DNA from: Nitrosovibrio sp. Nv4
GTDB taxonomy: Bacteria > Pseudomonadota > Gammaproteobacteria > Burkholderiales > Nitrosomonadaceae
DNA length: 64,000 nucleotides
Assembly: GCF_900215485.1 (NCBI RefSeq)
Contig: NZ_OCMZ01000002.1
Span: 1,054,001 to 1,118,000 of the forward strand
Reading direction: 5' to 3'
Below the pieces are notes generated by a model. That model saw only the letters and a list, made by a program, of their open reading frames with translations. It was not told the origin of the DNA and did no database searches. Of the stretch, positions 10,123 through 17,935 are shown in pieces. The position numbers and the translations under genes are program-made. Every line of letters begins with the position of its first letter. Position 1 is the stretch's first letter.

Positions 10123-10800
10123 ATGAGCTTTAAATTTGTTGAAGATAAATGTAGGTGTGGATGCGGAACTGCACTTGGATGGGTGAGTAAATCTACCTAT
10201 TACCGTCTCATTGGTGGTTACGGGAATGCGGGGTGGATAAAGGGACATCGCGGCAACGGCTCCCTTAATTGCAACTGGAAAGGCGGGGTAGCTCATCCTG
10301 CAAACGGATACAGACTTATCAAGAGACCGGGCCACCCCAATGCAAGAAAGAGCGGGTACATTCTCGAACACAGGGCGGTTGCATCCGAGAAACTTGGGAG
10401 ACCGCTTACCCCAAACGAAATTGTTCATCACGTTAATCATGTGAAGCTGGACAATTCGACAACTAATCTGGAAGTCATAACGCCGCGCGACCATATAAAA
10501 GAACATGACCCAAATCAATTTAAGAGGGTTGAGAAGAAGCCTAAAACATGCATAAGTTGTGGAAAGAAGTTCATAAAACCGATAATTGGAAACCATAAAC
10601 GAGCGAAGTTCTGTTCTATGAAATGCCGCAACAGCAAAGGCAGTACCGCTGTCAGGCGTAAGATTACGCTCGCGGATGAAGCGGAGATTCTTCGCCTTCG
10701 TGGCAACACGCCACGGAAGGAGATCGCCAAACGCTTTGGGCTCACTGAAGGCGGCATAAAAGGTGTGTATAAGCGCAACATCCATTACATGATCCCCTGA
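10123..10800 (+). CDS. HNH homing endonuclease with zinc and HTH domains
   Basis: This gene runs against all its neighbours. The product (225 aa) has an HNH core around residues 82-128: LEHRAVASEKLGR, then NEIVHHVNHVKLDNSTTNLEV and a C-terminal HIKEHDP. A Cys4 zinc finger (CISCGKKF ... FCSMKCRN) follows at about 142-170, and a C-terminal ADEAEILRLRGNTP helix-turn-helix would bind DNA. The layout is that of mobile phage homing endonucleases. It lies between two tail-appendage genes, with its last 16 bases overlapping the end of the next gene on the other strand. Opposite orientation and two HNH genes within 3 kb suggest independent insertion. Confidence 0.85.
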   Translation: MSFKFVEDKCRCGCGTALGWVSKSTYYRLIGGYGNAGWIKGHRGNGSLNCNWKGGVAHPANGYRLIKRPGHPNARKSGYILEHRAVASEKLGRPLTPNEIVHHVNHVKLDNSTTNLEVITPRDHIKEHDPNQFKRVEKKPKTCISCGKKFIKPIIGNHKRAKFCSMKCRNSKGSTAVRRKITLADEAEILRLRGNTPRKEIAKRFGLTEGGIKGVYKRNIHYMIP

Positions 10801-11438
10801 TTGCGATAGTGATTAACAAATACTGGAATTGCCGCTCCCCCGCCGCCGCCCCCAGCCTCGTCCGCGCTGAAGTTGTCTATATGAAGCTGCTCGGCATTTA
10901 TGGCGGTGCCGTATGCATTATTAAATGCCCGTATACCTGCTTTTCCTGCGGAAGTAATTCCTGTATCAGTAGCCTCAATCGTCGCCACGCTATCCACGTA
11001 TAGCTTAATCGCGCTGCCCGACATATCGAGCTTGAGATTGTATGTATTGCCCGGAGTCAGCGTGGCAGCTACGGCGCTTCCGAGTTGCGTCGCCGCGCCA
11101 GAAACGAACCTATACATTTGCCAGCCGGCGCCGATTGAGTGCCTGGCGTGGTAGAACGTATTTACGGAGGTTGAGGCCCTTCCTACCACCCCGACGAGAT
11201 TATTTGTGGCTGTGTAAGACGCTACGTAGATGTCGATTGATACGCTATAGTCGGCTGTCGCCGGGGTAGCGGAGTGGCAATAGGCAGAACTTGCCGCCCC
11301 AACAGGGTCTAGCTGACATCGATTATTCGCAATAAGAACATTATTGGAATAACTCGGATGCCTGCTCCAGTTCGCGCTATAGACCTGTAGCGTGTCTCCT
11401 GTGGTGCCAGTGAAACTATCTGATGCGAACTGAGCCAT
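10785..11438 (-). CDS. LamG/concanavalin-like virion appendage protein
   Basis: The 217-residue protein is beta-rich with the pattern of a laminin-G or concanavalin-like sandwich: DSFTGTTGDTL at the N terminus, DYSVSIDIYVAS and NLVGVVGRAS strands, and YNLKLDMSGSAIKLYVDSV in the second half. A Gly6 linker near residue 200 leads to a short tail. Such domains on phage particles bind glycans or decorate the capsid or tail. It belongs to the appendage gene group between the nozzle-like protein and the fibre gene. The ligand is unknown. Confidence 0.65.
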   Translation of the reverse strand: MAQFASDSFTGTTGDTLQVYSANWSRHPSYSNNVLIANNRCQLDPVGAASSAYCHSATPATADYSVSIDIYVASYTATNNLVGVVGRASTSVNTFYHARHSIGAGWQMYRFVSGAATQLGSAVAATLTPGNTYNLKLDMSGSAIKLYVDSVATIEATDTGITSAGKAGIRAFNNAYGTAINAEQLHIDNFSADEAGGGGGGAAIPVFVNHYRNQGIM

Positions 11439-11857
11439 TACGCTACATCAAAGTTATTTTCGTCGAACGCTGCTTCAAGTTTCTGACCTATGCCGCGAAT
11501 AACATCTCGGTAGCCATCGGAGCCGCTAACGAAATCAGTGTTAATCCCCCGCCTAACAAGAGCTTCGTTCATCCTGGATTTTGTAACGTTGTTGATCGCG
11601 TTGACTTTGCCGTCTAGCGGAAAATCAGGGAGCGCGTCAACACCTTTTGCGTCGATAACCTTTGCATGATTGTCCGTGTTAACCAACACCAGCGTCCAAG
11701 TATGTAGCGGATGCCCGGTTACAGGATCGGACGGGATGCTGCCTACCCATGACACGCCAAGATCAGCGATGACGGGACGGAATGGGCCGGTTGTGGGCGT
11801 GGGCGGCACGTCCTGTCCGTCACCGATGATGTCGCAAATGTAGTATTTTTTAGCCAT
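11438..11857 (-). CDS. Hypothetical phage appendage-region protein, 139 aa
   Basis: I do not recognise this family. The sequence begins MAKKYYICDIIGDGQ and has WVGSIPSDPVTGHPLHTWTL, with a helical C terminus. The ATG at 11857 lies 8 bases from a GGAG, a better start than the ATG at 11863. It ends one base before the LamG-like gene begins (the stop and start overlap), so the two are probably co-translated. Position suggests a virion component. Confidence 0.65.
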   Translation of the reverse strand: MAKKYYICDIIGDGQDVPPTPTTGPFRPVIADLGVSWVGSIPSDPVTGHPLHTWTLVLVNTDNHAKVIDAKGVDALPDFPLDGKVNAINNVTKSRMNEALVRRGINTDFVSGSDGYRDVIRGIGQKLEAAFDENNFDVA

Positions 11858-11871
11858 TTTCATTTCTCCAT

Positions 11872-11895
11872 AAAAAAGCCGCCCAAATGAGCGGC
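11872..11895 (-). terminator. Intrinsic terminator after nozzle-like gene
   Basis: Read leftward, GCCGC pairs with GCGGC across a short AT-rich loop and is followed by six T residues. It lies 24 bases after the stop of the 679-residue structural gene and only about 15 bases before the next start. Confidence 0.8.
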
Positions 11896-11918
11896 CAGTT
11901 TCTTTTAAATCAATGTAA

Positions 11919-13958
11919 CTACGCCTGCTTTAATCCATCCATCGTTTCAGCCAGAACAACCCCTGTCACTTTCACATTACCCGACAGCACAACCTCAACG
12001 TTATCCGCCTTGTACCCACCCGGCAGCCTGAAAGCGCGTGTATTTGTCACCTGTTTCGTATGCTTCAACTGACCATCGGCCCATAGCTGAAACTGCAAGG
12101 AATCTATCGATAAAGGCGGCAAGGCCTCCATCGCATCCCCGCCAATTTCATACTCACCAAGGTACTGGTCAGCCAGCCCGTCATTCGTCTCGCCGCTTGT
12201 CATCAGCGCTTGATTTGCGGCAATGATTGCGTCCTGCGATGAAGAAGCGCCTGACTGCTCCGCTTCTGTCATATCGAAATCAGCATCGATCTTTGCCGCG
12301 CCATAGTTGATAGGTGGGGCCGTGATGAACTTCTTGCTCTTCCACTCGTAGGATAGTTTCGTCCCTACATCGCCTTCCCAGTGGTAGATTTTCTTGTCAG
12401 CCGCGACGTAGAGCTTCCCGGTCCAAGGGTCAGCCCATATCGCCGTGATTTTCTGATTAACCTTGATGAAAGACGCTGACTCAGCCTTGTCGATGACAAA
12501 CATTAGAGAACTGTCGTCAACGGTATACCCGCAGTAATAGCGGTTGTCGGCAGATGCCGCGATGAAGGTATCAGGATTGAGTTCCGCCCATTCCTTCTGA
12601 GTGAATAGGTCTTTGGTCACAATATCCGTACTCACTCCGGCGATCACCAGCCCTTGCGGCGCAGGATAGCCCACGCCGAAGGCAAAGCTCGCAACACCGC
12701 GTTTCGCCATGCACGGCCATGCAACACCCATCTTCTCCATGCCGCCGCCCATCGTCACGGGCTCAACGCCGGTAATGGTGAAGGGATTGCCTTTCGTCAT
12801 TCCAACAAGGGTCGTGCCGATGACGCCTATCGCCACAATGTCCTGATCGTAAGTTTGCCGGTAAGCAGTCGGCCAGGCATAGGGTTTGAATGGTTCCGAG
12901 AAGCAAATCTCGTTGCCGAAGAATCCGCAGGCTATGCCGTTCGCCATGATGATGATGCCCTTCATATCTGCAGGCGGCATAAGCCAAGTCGTTGAGGGCA
13001 ACACTTCGCCTAATGCGACAGTTTCATCACTGGCTGTATCGTCATACGTCGTGGTAATCGCGGATATGGTTACAACGTAGTGATATTCAGTGCCGGAAGA
13101 GGTCGTGAGCGTACGGTAGATGCGCTTGTTCATCGACGCGGTATTGTGGGGCGCTTGCCGCATCCACGTGCCGCCGGAGGTATAAGTCTGGGTCGTGGAT
13201 AAAATGATCGTGACTTTATTCGTAGCCGAATCGACGCTCTCAAGCGTGAAGGTTTCGTTTATATCCGTCATGCCAGCTACTGCGGCGAATGTCAGTGTTT
13301 CGCCTTCGCGCAACCCAAATACTGTATCAAGGGTGATCTCAACGTAACCCGCAGAAGGCGTATCCTTGACCGCAGCGGTTACAGTTCCAGAGTTCGGAGG
13401 CGCAGTATCCAGACCTGTTAATGCCCAGGTCGCGCCCGATTCCTTGCCGGTAGCAAGGGTCGATGCCGGAGAAGGCGCTGATTCCTCGCCCCAGGGCGTA
13501 ACGAAGGTATAAACGTATGCCCTGGTGACATCAGCGCCAGTGCCGCCAGTTGCAGATACAGATGCGGCGGTAACCGGTGGGGATACGCCCAGCACGAAAC
13601 AACCAGAAGGATACGGTCCCACCCCAGCGGTTGCTGTGTCGTAATTCGATACCCTTGGTTCGCCGTCTCCGGTGTAATAGAAGCGCCGATCGACATTGTC
13701 CGCAATAGGCGAGCGCGCAACGTCCACATCCTTATCCCAGGCCAACCACTTCTCGTTACCGTCCTTCTCCATGCGGAACATCGATTTAATATCATTGTCG
13801 ATTACCGGAGCAGCGATGAGCAGCGGACCATTGCGCGGACGCAAGTCACCGGACGTGAGGATGCAGTTCGTCGCAATCTGGGCCTGACTAGGGCCAAGCA
13901 ACTGCTTCGCCAGTCGGGGGACAAGACCGGAGAAACCGGCAATTCGGAAAGCAGCCAT
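11919..13958 (-). CDS. Tail nozzle/stabilisation-like structural protein, 679 aa
   Basis: The N terminus (FSGLVPRLAKQLLGPSQAQI and ATNCILTSGDLRP) is typical of the tail tube or nozzle proteins of podoviruses, in the T7 gp12-like class, which sit below the portal adaptor. The protein then continues with fibronectin-like strands (about residues 130-330), a propeller-like central part with FSEPFKPYAWP, and a C-terminal domain with KLSYEWKSKKFI. It would form the distal tail channel. It is the longest structural gene downstream of the lysis cassette. Assignment rests on N-terminal resemblance and length. Confidence 0.75.
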   Translation of the reverse strand: MAAFRIAGFSGLVPRLAKQLLGPSQAQIATNCILTSGDLRPRNGPLLIAAPVIDNDIKSMFRMEKDGNEKWLAWDKDVDVARSPIADNVDRRFYYTGDGEPRVSNYDTATAGVGPYPSGCFVLGVSPPVTAASVSATGGTGADVTRAYVYTFVTPWGEESAPSPASTLATGKESGATWALTGLDTAPPNSGTVTAAVKDTPSAGYVEITLDTVFGLREGETLTFAAVAGMTDINETFTLESVDSATNKVTIILSTTQTYTSGGTWMRQAPHNTASMNKRIYRTLTTSSGTEYHYVVTISAITTTYDDTASDETVALGEVLPSTTWLMPPADMKGIIIMANGIACGFFGNEICFSEPFKPYAWPTAYRQTYDQDIVAIGVIGTTLVGMTKGNPFTITGVEPVTMGGGMEKMGVAWPCMAKRGVASFAFGVGYPAPQGLVIAGVSTDIVTKDLFTQKEWAELNPDTFIAASADNRYYCGYTVDDSSLMFVIDKAESASFIKVNQKITAIWADPWTGKLYVAADKKIYHWEGDVGTKLSYEWKSKKFITAPPINYGAAKIDADFDMTEAEQSGASSSQDAIIAANQALMTSGETNDGLADQYLGEYEIGGDAMEALPPLSIDSLQFQLWADGQLKHTKQVTNTRAFRLPGGYKADNVEVVLSGNVKVTGVVLAETMDGLKQA

Positions 13959-13961
13959 CTG

Positions 13962-14084
13962 TTATTTACCTTCCAGCCAGTCAAAGAACGAAACGATGCT
14001 GAACGCAATCACCCCGGCGATCACCGATACGGAAATCAGCCCAGTTAGGATGTCCGAAGTGAAATACTCCATGACTTGATTCAT
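13962..14084 (-). CDS. Small membrane protein, 40 aa
   Basis: The frame starts at ATG 14084 and encodes one hydrophobic segment, ILTGLISVSVIAGVIAFSIV, ending in SFFDWLEGK. It lies 3 bases before the nozzle-like gene. A single-span protein next to a lysis cassette could be a holin accessory or antiholin, but nothing in the sequence proves that. A second in-frame ATG four codons later is also possible. Confidence 0.55.
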   Translation of the reverse strand: MNQVMEYFTSDILTGLISVSVIAGVIAFSIVSFFDWLEGK

Positions 14085-14141
14085 TTATCTTATGCCTAAT
14101 AGATTGTTTAAGCCATTCCGCATAAATAGACGATAGGCAAC

Positions 14142-14161
14142 AAAAAAGCCGCTATTGCGGC
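14142..14161 (-). terminator. Intrinsic terminator after lysis cassette
   Basis: Read leftward, GCCGC and GCGGC form a five-base-pair stem with a four-base loop, followed by six T residues. It lies 64 bases after the last gene of the lysis group. Confidence 0.8.
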
Positions 14162-14224
14162 CTATGTCTACCCCTCAACTCACTGATTTAAATCGATTGT
14201 AGGGCTTCTACGCTTGTCTAGTTT

Positions 14225-14515
14225 TTAAGCAGTTTCGACCGCATAAATCTGTTTGCCAGGTTTCGCCCGGCGATGTCCACCTTTTAGCCCTAGCGAGCGC
14301 AGGTAAGCATAAAAGTGCTTGAACTCGGCCAATGTTGGTCGTTGGCCACACAATCCCATAAACTCATAGACTCCGTTTTCCACGTAGACTGTTACGACAC
14401 AGTTGTAAGGCCCAGGGATTGCATTGGCATCATCATGCACGCGCACCAGTCCGACATTCGGGGTAATCCAGTTAAGCGTTGCTCGCCCGTTACGGTAGTC
14501 GTAGTGGTAGGTCAC
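14225..14515 (-). CDS. Hypothetical phage protein in lysis cassette, 96 aa
   Basis: The protein looks like a small alpha/beta domain: MTYHYDYRNGRATLNWITPN, then VVTVYVENGVYEFMG strands, then RPTLAEFKHFYAYLRSLGL. The C terminus is basic. Its start overlaps the stop of the lysozyme gene (ATGA), so translation is coupled. I do not recognise a function; host-lysis timing or release is possible from context only. Confidence 0.7.
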   Translation of the reverse strand: MTYHYDYRNGRATLNWITPNVGLVRVHDDANAIPGPYNCVVTVYVENGVYEFMGLCGQRPTLAEFKHFYAYLRSLGLKGGHRRAKPGKQIYAVETA

Positions 14516-14994
14516 GCCAGCCCCATGTACAACTTGTATTCAGTTTCGCGTCGGATGGTTAGGCCCTTGAGTGGCTTGCCGTTGAACTTATTCCAGCGCA
14601 AGATTTCTTTGCCCGCGCCCTCATAGTCGCCCGAATTAAGCTTGCGAACGAGTGTTGATCCGCAGAAGGCTGACACGCCTATGTTGTATGTAAGGCTGAC
14701 CAGCGCATCATACTCATGCTGATAGAGCGAGACCTTAACGCAGCGCTTCACTCCCGCGGCATAAACATCCTCAACCTCATCCATAAGCCTTATAAGGCTG
14801 CGAACAGGGTCAGTCTTATCACCCATCTTGACGCCCGCAGTAGTTCCGAAACCAATAGTAGGTACATCACCGGAAACGGGAACATACGCTTCCTCCTCAT
14901 AACCCTCATGCACGGCAAGCCCAACAAGGGTAGATGCCGTCAGTACCAAGGCAGCGATAGCAGAGCGGGCCTGATTTACGGATGGCTTAATCAT
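14512..14994 (-). CDS. Endolysin, glycoside hydrolase 24 lysozyme with SAR-type anchor
   Basis: The 160-residue enzyme cleaves the glycan strands of peptidoglycan. The catalytic glutamate is E30 in HEGYEEEAY; D43 in SGDVPTIG and T46 follow, in the variant spacing seen in many proteobacterial phage lysozymes. The N terminus (residues about 11-29, SAIAALVLTASTLVGLA) is moderately hydrophobic and rich in Ala, Ser, Thr and Gly, as in signal-anchor-release endolysins that reach the periplasm by the Sec system and are freed when the membrane depolarises. It follows the holin gene with overlapping start and stop codons. Confidence 0.92.
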   Translation of the reverse strand: MIKPSVNQARSAIAALVLTASTLVGLAVHEGYEEEAYVPVSGDVPTIGFGTTAGVKMGDKTDPVRSLIRLMDEVEDVYAAGVKRCVKVSLYQHEYDALVSLTYNIGVSAFCGSTLVRKLNSGDYEGAGKEILRWNKFNGKPLKGLTIRRETEYKLYMGLA

Positions 14995-15278
14995 TGCGTT
15001 CCTCCATTCTTGGCCGCATCGAGCGCAGCTTTAATCTGTGCCACGGCTATTCCCTGATCGGTAGGCCGCGCAAGAAACGCACCGATAGCACCGATCAGAT
15101 ACCCGAGGTACTTCAGCACCGGAGCAGCAAGCTCGAGTGCTTCGGGGGTTATGCCAAAAACGCCGGTCGGCAAAAGATGAACTGATTCCGACGCGCTAAT
15201 GATAAGCGCAGCAATGGCCGCAAGCCTTACGCTCCAGGCCTTGGTCATGATTACTTTCCAGTTCTCGACTAGCTTCAT
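14991..15278 (-). CDS. Holin-like membrane protein
   Basis: The 95-residue protein starts MKLVENWKVIMTKAWSVRLA, a beginning common to a family of small phage holins placed directly before lysozyme genes. Two hydrophobic stretches lie at about residues 18-33 and 55-70. It would form the membrane lesion or depolarise the membrane and so trigger the SAR-type endolysin. Start and stop codons overlap both neighbours. Confidence 0.8.
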   Translation of the reverse strand: MKLVENWKVIMTKAWSVRLAAIAALIISASESVHLLPTGVFGITPEALELAAPVLKYLGYLIGAIGAFLARPTDQGIAVAQIKAALDAAKNGGTQ

Positions 15279-15541
15279 TTCTTGGTTTCCAATTCAATCA
15301 ATCCTTGTAGGGTGTGCGCGGCCTTCTCGATGTCCTGAAAGCCGCCCTTGCTCTGCTCCCGCGCAAGATAAGCGATGGCCGTGCCTTTCATGTAACCCCT
15401 AAACTCTTCCGGCGTCAGCCAGGCACGCAATACCTCCCACGGCTGAAACGCGCCCATATCCTTGTAATGGCTGCCGCCTATCTGCACATTTAGCGCCGAC
15501 TCTTTTTTATTCTCATCGGCAAATTCACTTGGGTATTCCAT
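15275..15541 (-). CDS. DUF3310 (SaV-like) phage protein
   Basis: The product (88 aa) carries the DUF3310 signature: VQIGGSHYKDMGAFQPWEVL, then MKGTAIAYLAREQSKGGFQD and a C-terminal helix KAAHTLQGLIELE. Members are common in phages and sometimes called nucleotide-kinase-like, but their activity is not established. Here it is an unusual guest between a phosphoesterase and the holin gene, with overlapping codons on both sides. Confidence 0.85.
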   Translation of the reverse strand: MEYPSEFADENKKESALNVQIGGSHYKDMGAFQPWEVLRAWLTPEEFRGYMKGTAIAYLAREQSKGGFQDIEKAAHTLQGLIELETKK

Positions 15542-16494
15542 CAGCTATATGCCTTTTTTAAGAACGCGAGACTCACGCTCATAATGTCGTACCTGCCCGC
15601 GTCAACTTCATGCTTCACTATGATTCCCCGCTTATGATCATCGCCCTGCGGCCCAAGATAACTTTCGTCATGTGAGTAACAAGTCGCGCAAAACAAAGCC
15701 GTCTGTTGTGTCTTCTTGTGGATAGCAATATCCATATGCTGAACATGCCCCATCGTTGCAGAGCACTGCCGCTCACGCAGCAAAGCCGCTGCGGAACTCA
15801 CCGGCCTGCCCATGACGCCAGACGTGAAGAAGTGAGAATATTCAACGCCGTCCTTCTTGATCACTTTCAGGAACGGGTGAAAATTCCAGCCATACTCTTC
15901 AATACCCAAATCCAGACGGTCAATCTTCCCGCTGTATTCCGGATTGTTATCGGCAACCCGCGTGATGCGTTGCTCGTGATTGCCTTCCGTAAACTCCATT
16001 TCCGGCCTGTATTGCTCATGCCTGGGCGCGGTTCGGTTGTAGTCATGAATAGGCTTTAGCAGCCGCTCCATCGCATCCCGCCCCGCTTTCACATCCTTGA
16101 CATACCGCCGCCCCTCGAATGGCAGCTTGCCTTTGTCGTACATGGACAGGCTCGGCATATCCCAGAAGTCGCCAATGTTGATAATTACATCTGGCTTCTT
16201 CTCAACGATGTAATTCCCGATCCATTCCCAATGGTCGGTATTCACGCCTTCCTTGACTTGCCCATCAGGGATAACAAGGTGCATCTTGCCGATCCGCTGC
16301 CTCGAATGGATCCTTGGCGCTTCTTTCCTGAACGTCGGCTGCAATCCTCTGATTCTCGCGGTGGCGACCCGGCTTTCAAGTGTTCCTTTCGGTATCCCGC
16401 ATCCTGCTTTTGCTGCTAAAAAAGGACTCCCGTATTCCTCGATCAGATTCAACGCCTGGATCAGCATCGAATCCGGCAGTCTTGGAGTTGGCAT
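15541..16494 (-). CDS. Calcineurin-like metallophosphoesterase, phage-encoded
   Basis: The protein has the metallophosphoesterase motifs in order: PDGQVKEG, INIGDFWDMPS, EGNHEQR and, near the C terminus, MGHVQHMDI. The first about 60 residues look like a DNA-binding HTH (PFLAAKAGCGIPKGTLESRV). It would hydrolyse phosphodiesters or phosphomonoesters with two metal ions. Proteins with this HTH plus phosphoesterase plan are frequent in phages of Proteobacteria; the substrate is unknown. It sits upstream of DUF3310 with stop and start codons adjoining. Confidence 0.85.
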   Translation of the reverse strand: MPTPRLPDSMLIQALNLIEEYGSPFLAAKAGCGIPKGTLESRVATARIRGLQPTFRKEAPRIHSRQRIGKMHLVIPDGQVKEGVNTDHWEWIGNYIVEKKPDVIINIGDFWDMPSLSMYDKGKLPFEGRRYVKDVKAGRDAMERLLKPIHDYNRTAPRHEQYRPEMEFTEGNHEQRITRVADNNPEYSGKIDRLDLGIEEYGWNFHPFLKVIKKDGVEYSHFFTSGVMGRPVSSAAALLRERQCSATMGHVQHMDIAIHKKTQQTALFCATCYSHDESYLGPQGDDHKRGIIVKHEVDAGRYDIMSVSLAFLKKAYS

Positions 16495-16749
16495 TTATTT
16501 AACCGGCTCTCTAGTAACGGTGCGCAAATACCAGTTCACAGCGTTGTTCCCGGCGCACACCAGCAACAGGACGATGTAAGCCCAGCCGGGCACGAGCTCT
16601 TTAAGGAACCCGGTAAAGAACTCCACCCCCGCGATGCACGTAGACAGGACTCCCAATATCCCGTTGTACCAAAGCGTCTTGCTCTTCTTCTTTGGCTTTG
16701 ATTCGGGGCCCTGATCTTGATATTGATTTTTCTCGGTTCTCGTGGTCAT
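16495..16749 (-). CDS. Small membrane protein, 84 aa
   Basis: A Lys-rich, cytosolic-looking N terminus (about 25 residues) is followed by two membrane segments, GILGVLSTCIAGVEFFTGFL and AYIVLLLVCAGNNAVNWYL. The ATG at 16749 was preferred because residues before it are also coding in another frame. Even so the first about 149 bases overlap the upstream zinc-finger gene in a different frame. A holin-like function is possible but not shown. Confidence 0.65.
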   Translation of the reverse strand: MTTRTEKNQYQDQGPESKPKKKSKTLWYNGILGVLSTCIAGVEFFTGFLKELVPGWAYIVLLLVCAGNNAVNWYLRTVTREPVK

Positions 16750-16897
16750 CCCCACACTCCTTATTGCAGTACGCGCCAATGGACTTTTCGCCGCAGTTCA
16801 GACAGTGTCCGTCTTGCTCCGGTACCGGCTTTCTGTGGCGCAATGCCGCATCTCTGTGTATCGCCTCTTGCTGCTCAGCCTTCTCCGCTTCGTCCAT
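16601..16897 (-). CDS. Small zinc-finger phage protein, 98 aa
   Basis: The N-terminal half resembles short phage zinc-ribbon proteins: a helical acidic start (MDEAEKAEQQEAIHRDAAL), then HCLNCGEKSIGAYCNKEC with four cysteines. The half after residue 50 overlaps the start of the downstream membrane gene in another frame and may be little constrained. The start lies 4 bases after the stop of the lipoprotein gene. Function unknown. Confidence 0.65.
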   Translation of the reverse strand: MDEAEKAEQQEAIHRDAALRHRKPVPEQDGHCLNCGEKSIGAYCNKECGDDHENREKSISRSGPRIKAKEEEQDALVQRDIGSPVYVHRGGGVLYRVP

Positions 16898-16900
16898 GAT

Positions 16901-17140
16901 TTAGCGCTTCAAACTCAACAGGCAATCAAACTTCAAGTGCACCGACTCCTCTGCGTCGCCGGCATCGATGTCTGCGCACGGCTTACTCTTTCCGTTACGA
17001 ATCACGGTTACTTTCTCTTTCGGCTCTTCCCGTGTCGCGCGGACTTCAATCATTGGTGACATCGATGCGAGTTCAGGAATTGGTGTTTGCGGCGGGACGC
17101 TGCAGCCTGCGAGAACACACAGAATGAATAAATATTTCAT
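16901..17140 (-). CDS. Small lipoprotein, possible outer spanin-like partner
   Basis: The 79-residue product begins MKYLFILCVLAGC, a short signal peptide with a lipobox ending at Cys13, so the mature protein would be lipid-anchored. Two further cysteines lie near the C terminus. The ATG at 17140 is preceded by GGAGG and overlaps the stop of the upstream membrane/coiled-coil gene. That arrangement (membrane coiled-coil protein followed by an overlapping lipoprotein) resembles an i-spanin/o-spanin pair, but a more convincing pair lies at 30571-31225. Confidence 0.7.
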   Translation of the reverse strand: MKYLFILCVLAGCSVPPQTPIPELASMSPMIEVRATREEPKEKVTVIRNGKSKPCADIDAGDAEESVHLKFDCLLSLKR

Positions 17141-17427
17141 CATCTCCTCCCGTGCGGCCACTGCTCAATCAGCCGATCCATTTTTGAATTGAGTAGTTGC
17201 ATGGATTCACGCTGCTCAACTCTTGTGGATTTGAGTTCTTCACTCAGCCGTTCATTGGTTCGTTCTTGATACATTTCGCCGCGCTTTAAACTGGCGATGT
17301 CGTTTTGTACGGCGTTATATGTCGCTACACCCGAGGCAAGCAGGCCAGCAACAGCAATAATTCCGCTGAACGACAAAGCGTAGGTAGACGGCCCTCTTGG
17401 ACGCGGCTTTTCGTCATCACAGTTCAT
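17140..17427 (-). CDS. Membrane protein with coiled coil, possible inner spanin-like
   Basis: The ATG at 17427 gives 95 residues: a short basic N terminus, one membrane segment (YALSFSGIIAVAGLLASGVA), then a long charged helix from about residue 45 to 92 that should form a coiled coil. The upstream part of the open frame is not supported as coding, because it overlaps the neighbouring small gene in another frame. Topology is like inner-membrane spanins; the neighbouring overlapping lipoprotein supports this as an inference. Confidence 0.65.
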   Translation of the reverse strand: MNCDDEKPRPRGPSTYALSFSGIIAVAGLLASGVATYNAVQNDIASLKRGEMYQERTNERLSEELKSTRVEQRESMQLLNSKMDRLIEQWPHGRR

Positions 17428-17429
17428 GA

Positions 17430-17600
17430 TTAGGAAATGGCCCACAGAAATATGATCATCACTACGGCCGCGCCCAACAGCATTACCGCAGTCCACTTCG
17501 ATGCTTTCAGCCTGTCCAGCAGAGAATCCGCTCCCTTGTCGGCCTCTGCATTCATCTTCTCCGCGTACTCCTTGAGCTTCTGGCGCTGGAACATCGTCAT
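17430..17600 (-). CDS. Small tail-anchored membrane protein, 56 aa
   Basis: The product is a charged helix (about 35 residues) followed by one C-terminal membrane span, AVMLLGAAVVMIIFLWAIS. The ATG at 17600 is preceded by GGAG at six bases. It begins directly after an intrinsic terminator, so it needs readthrough or a promoter of its own. Function unknown. Confidence 0.6.
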   Translation of the reverse strand: MTMFQRQKLKEYAEKMNAEADKGADSLLDRLKASKWTAVMLLGAAVVMIIFLWAIS

Positions 17601-17612
17601 CTGAATCTCCAT

Positions 17613-17635
17613 AAAAAAAGCCGCTCATTGGCGGC
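17613..17635 (-). terminator. Intrinsic terminator inside late region
   Basis: Read leftward, GCCGCC and the complementary AGCGGC flank a short loop and are followed by seven T residues. It lies 28 bases after the stop of the 90-residue membrane protein gene and 13 bases before the next start codon. Confidence 0.8.
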
Positions 17636-17662
17636 AGTAGTTTCGTTACAGTGCTTTGTTTC

Positions 17663-17935
17663 TTAACGGAAATAATAATACCAAATATCGAATATGAGAC
17701 AGACCAGGAACCAGAAGAACAAATCAATGCGGCCGATCAGCAGCACGCTCCACTTCTTTTGCTCAAGCTCGCGGATGGTTGCGACTGCCATCACAAGGAT
17801 CGTCGCGCCCCATGCCGGTACAGGCTGAGTGAAAGCGATCAGCAGGCATAGGCCGTAGAGCATATGGGCAGCCTGATCCAAACATCCTGTCCAGAATGTT
17901 TTGACGCGCGGCGGGTTGCAGGTGCAGACGGTCAT
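17663..17935 (-). CDS. Membrane protein, 90 aa, three spans
   Basis: Three hydrophobic segments (around residues 22-40, 44-60 and 70-90) follow a short Cys-containing N terminus MTVCTCNPPRVKTFW. The ATG at 17935 overlaps the end of the upstream gene, the usual coupling here. I do not recognise a function; position near lysis and tail genes allows a holin-like or superinfection role, both speculative. Confidence 0.65.
   Translation of the reverse strand: MTVCTCNPPRVKTFWTGCLDQAAHMLYGLCLLIAFTQPVPAWGATILVMAVATIRELEQKKWSVLLIGRIDLFFWFLVCLIFDIWYYYFR

Noticed and set aside
17428-17727. N-terminal extension of the membrane coiled-coil gene
   Set aside because: The extension overlaps another small gene, crosses a terminator hairpin and has a frame-shadow composition.
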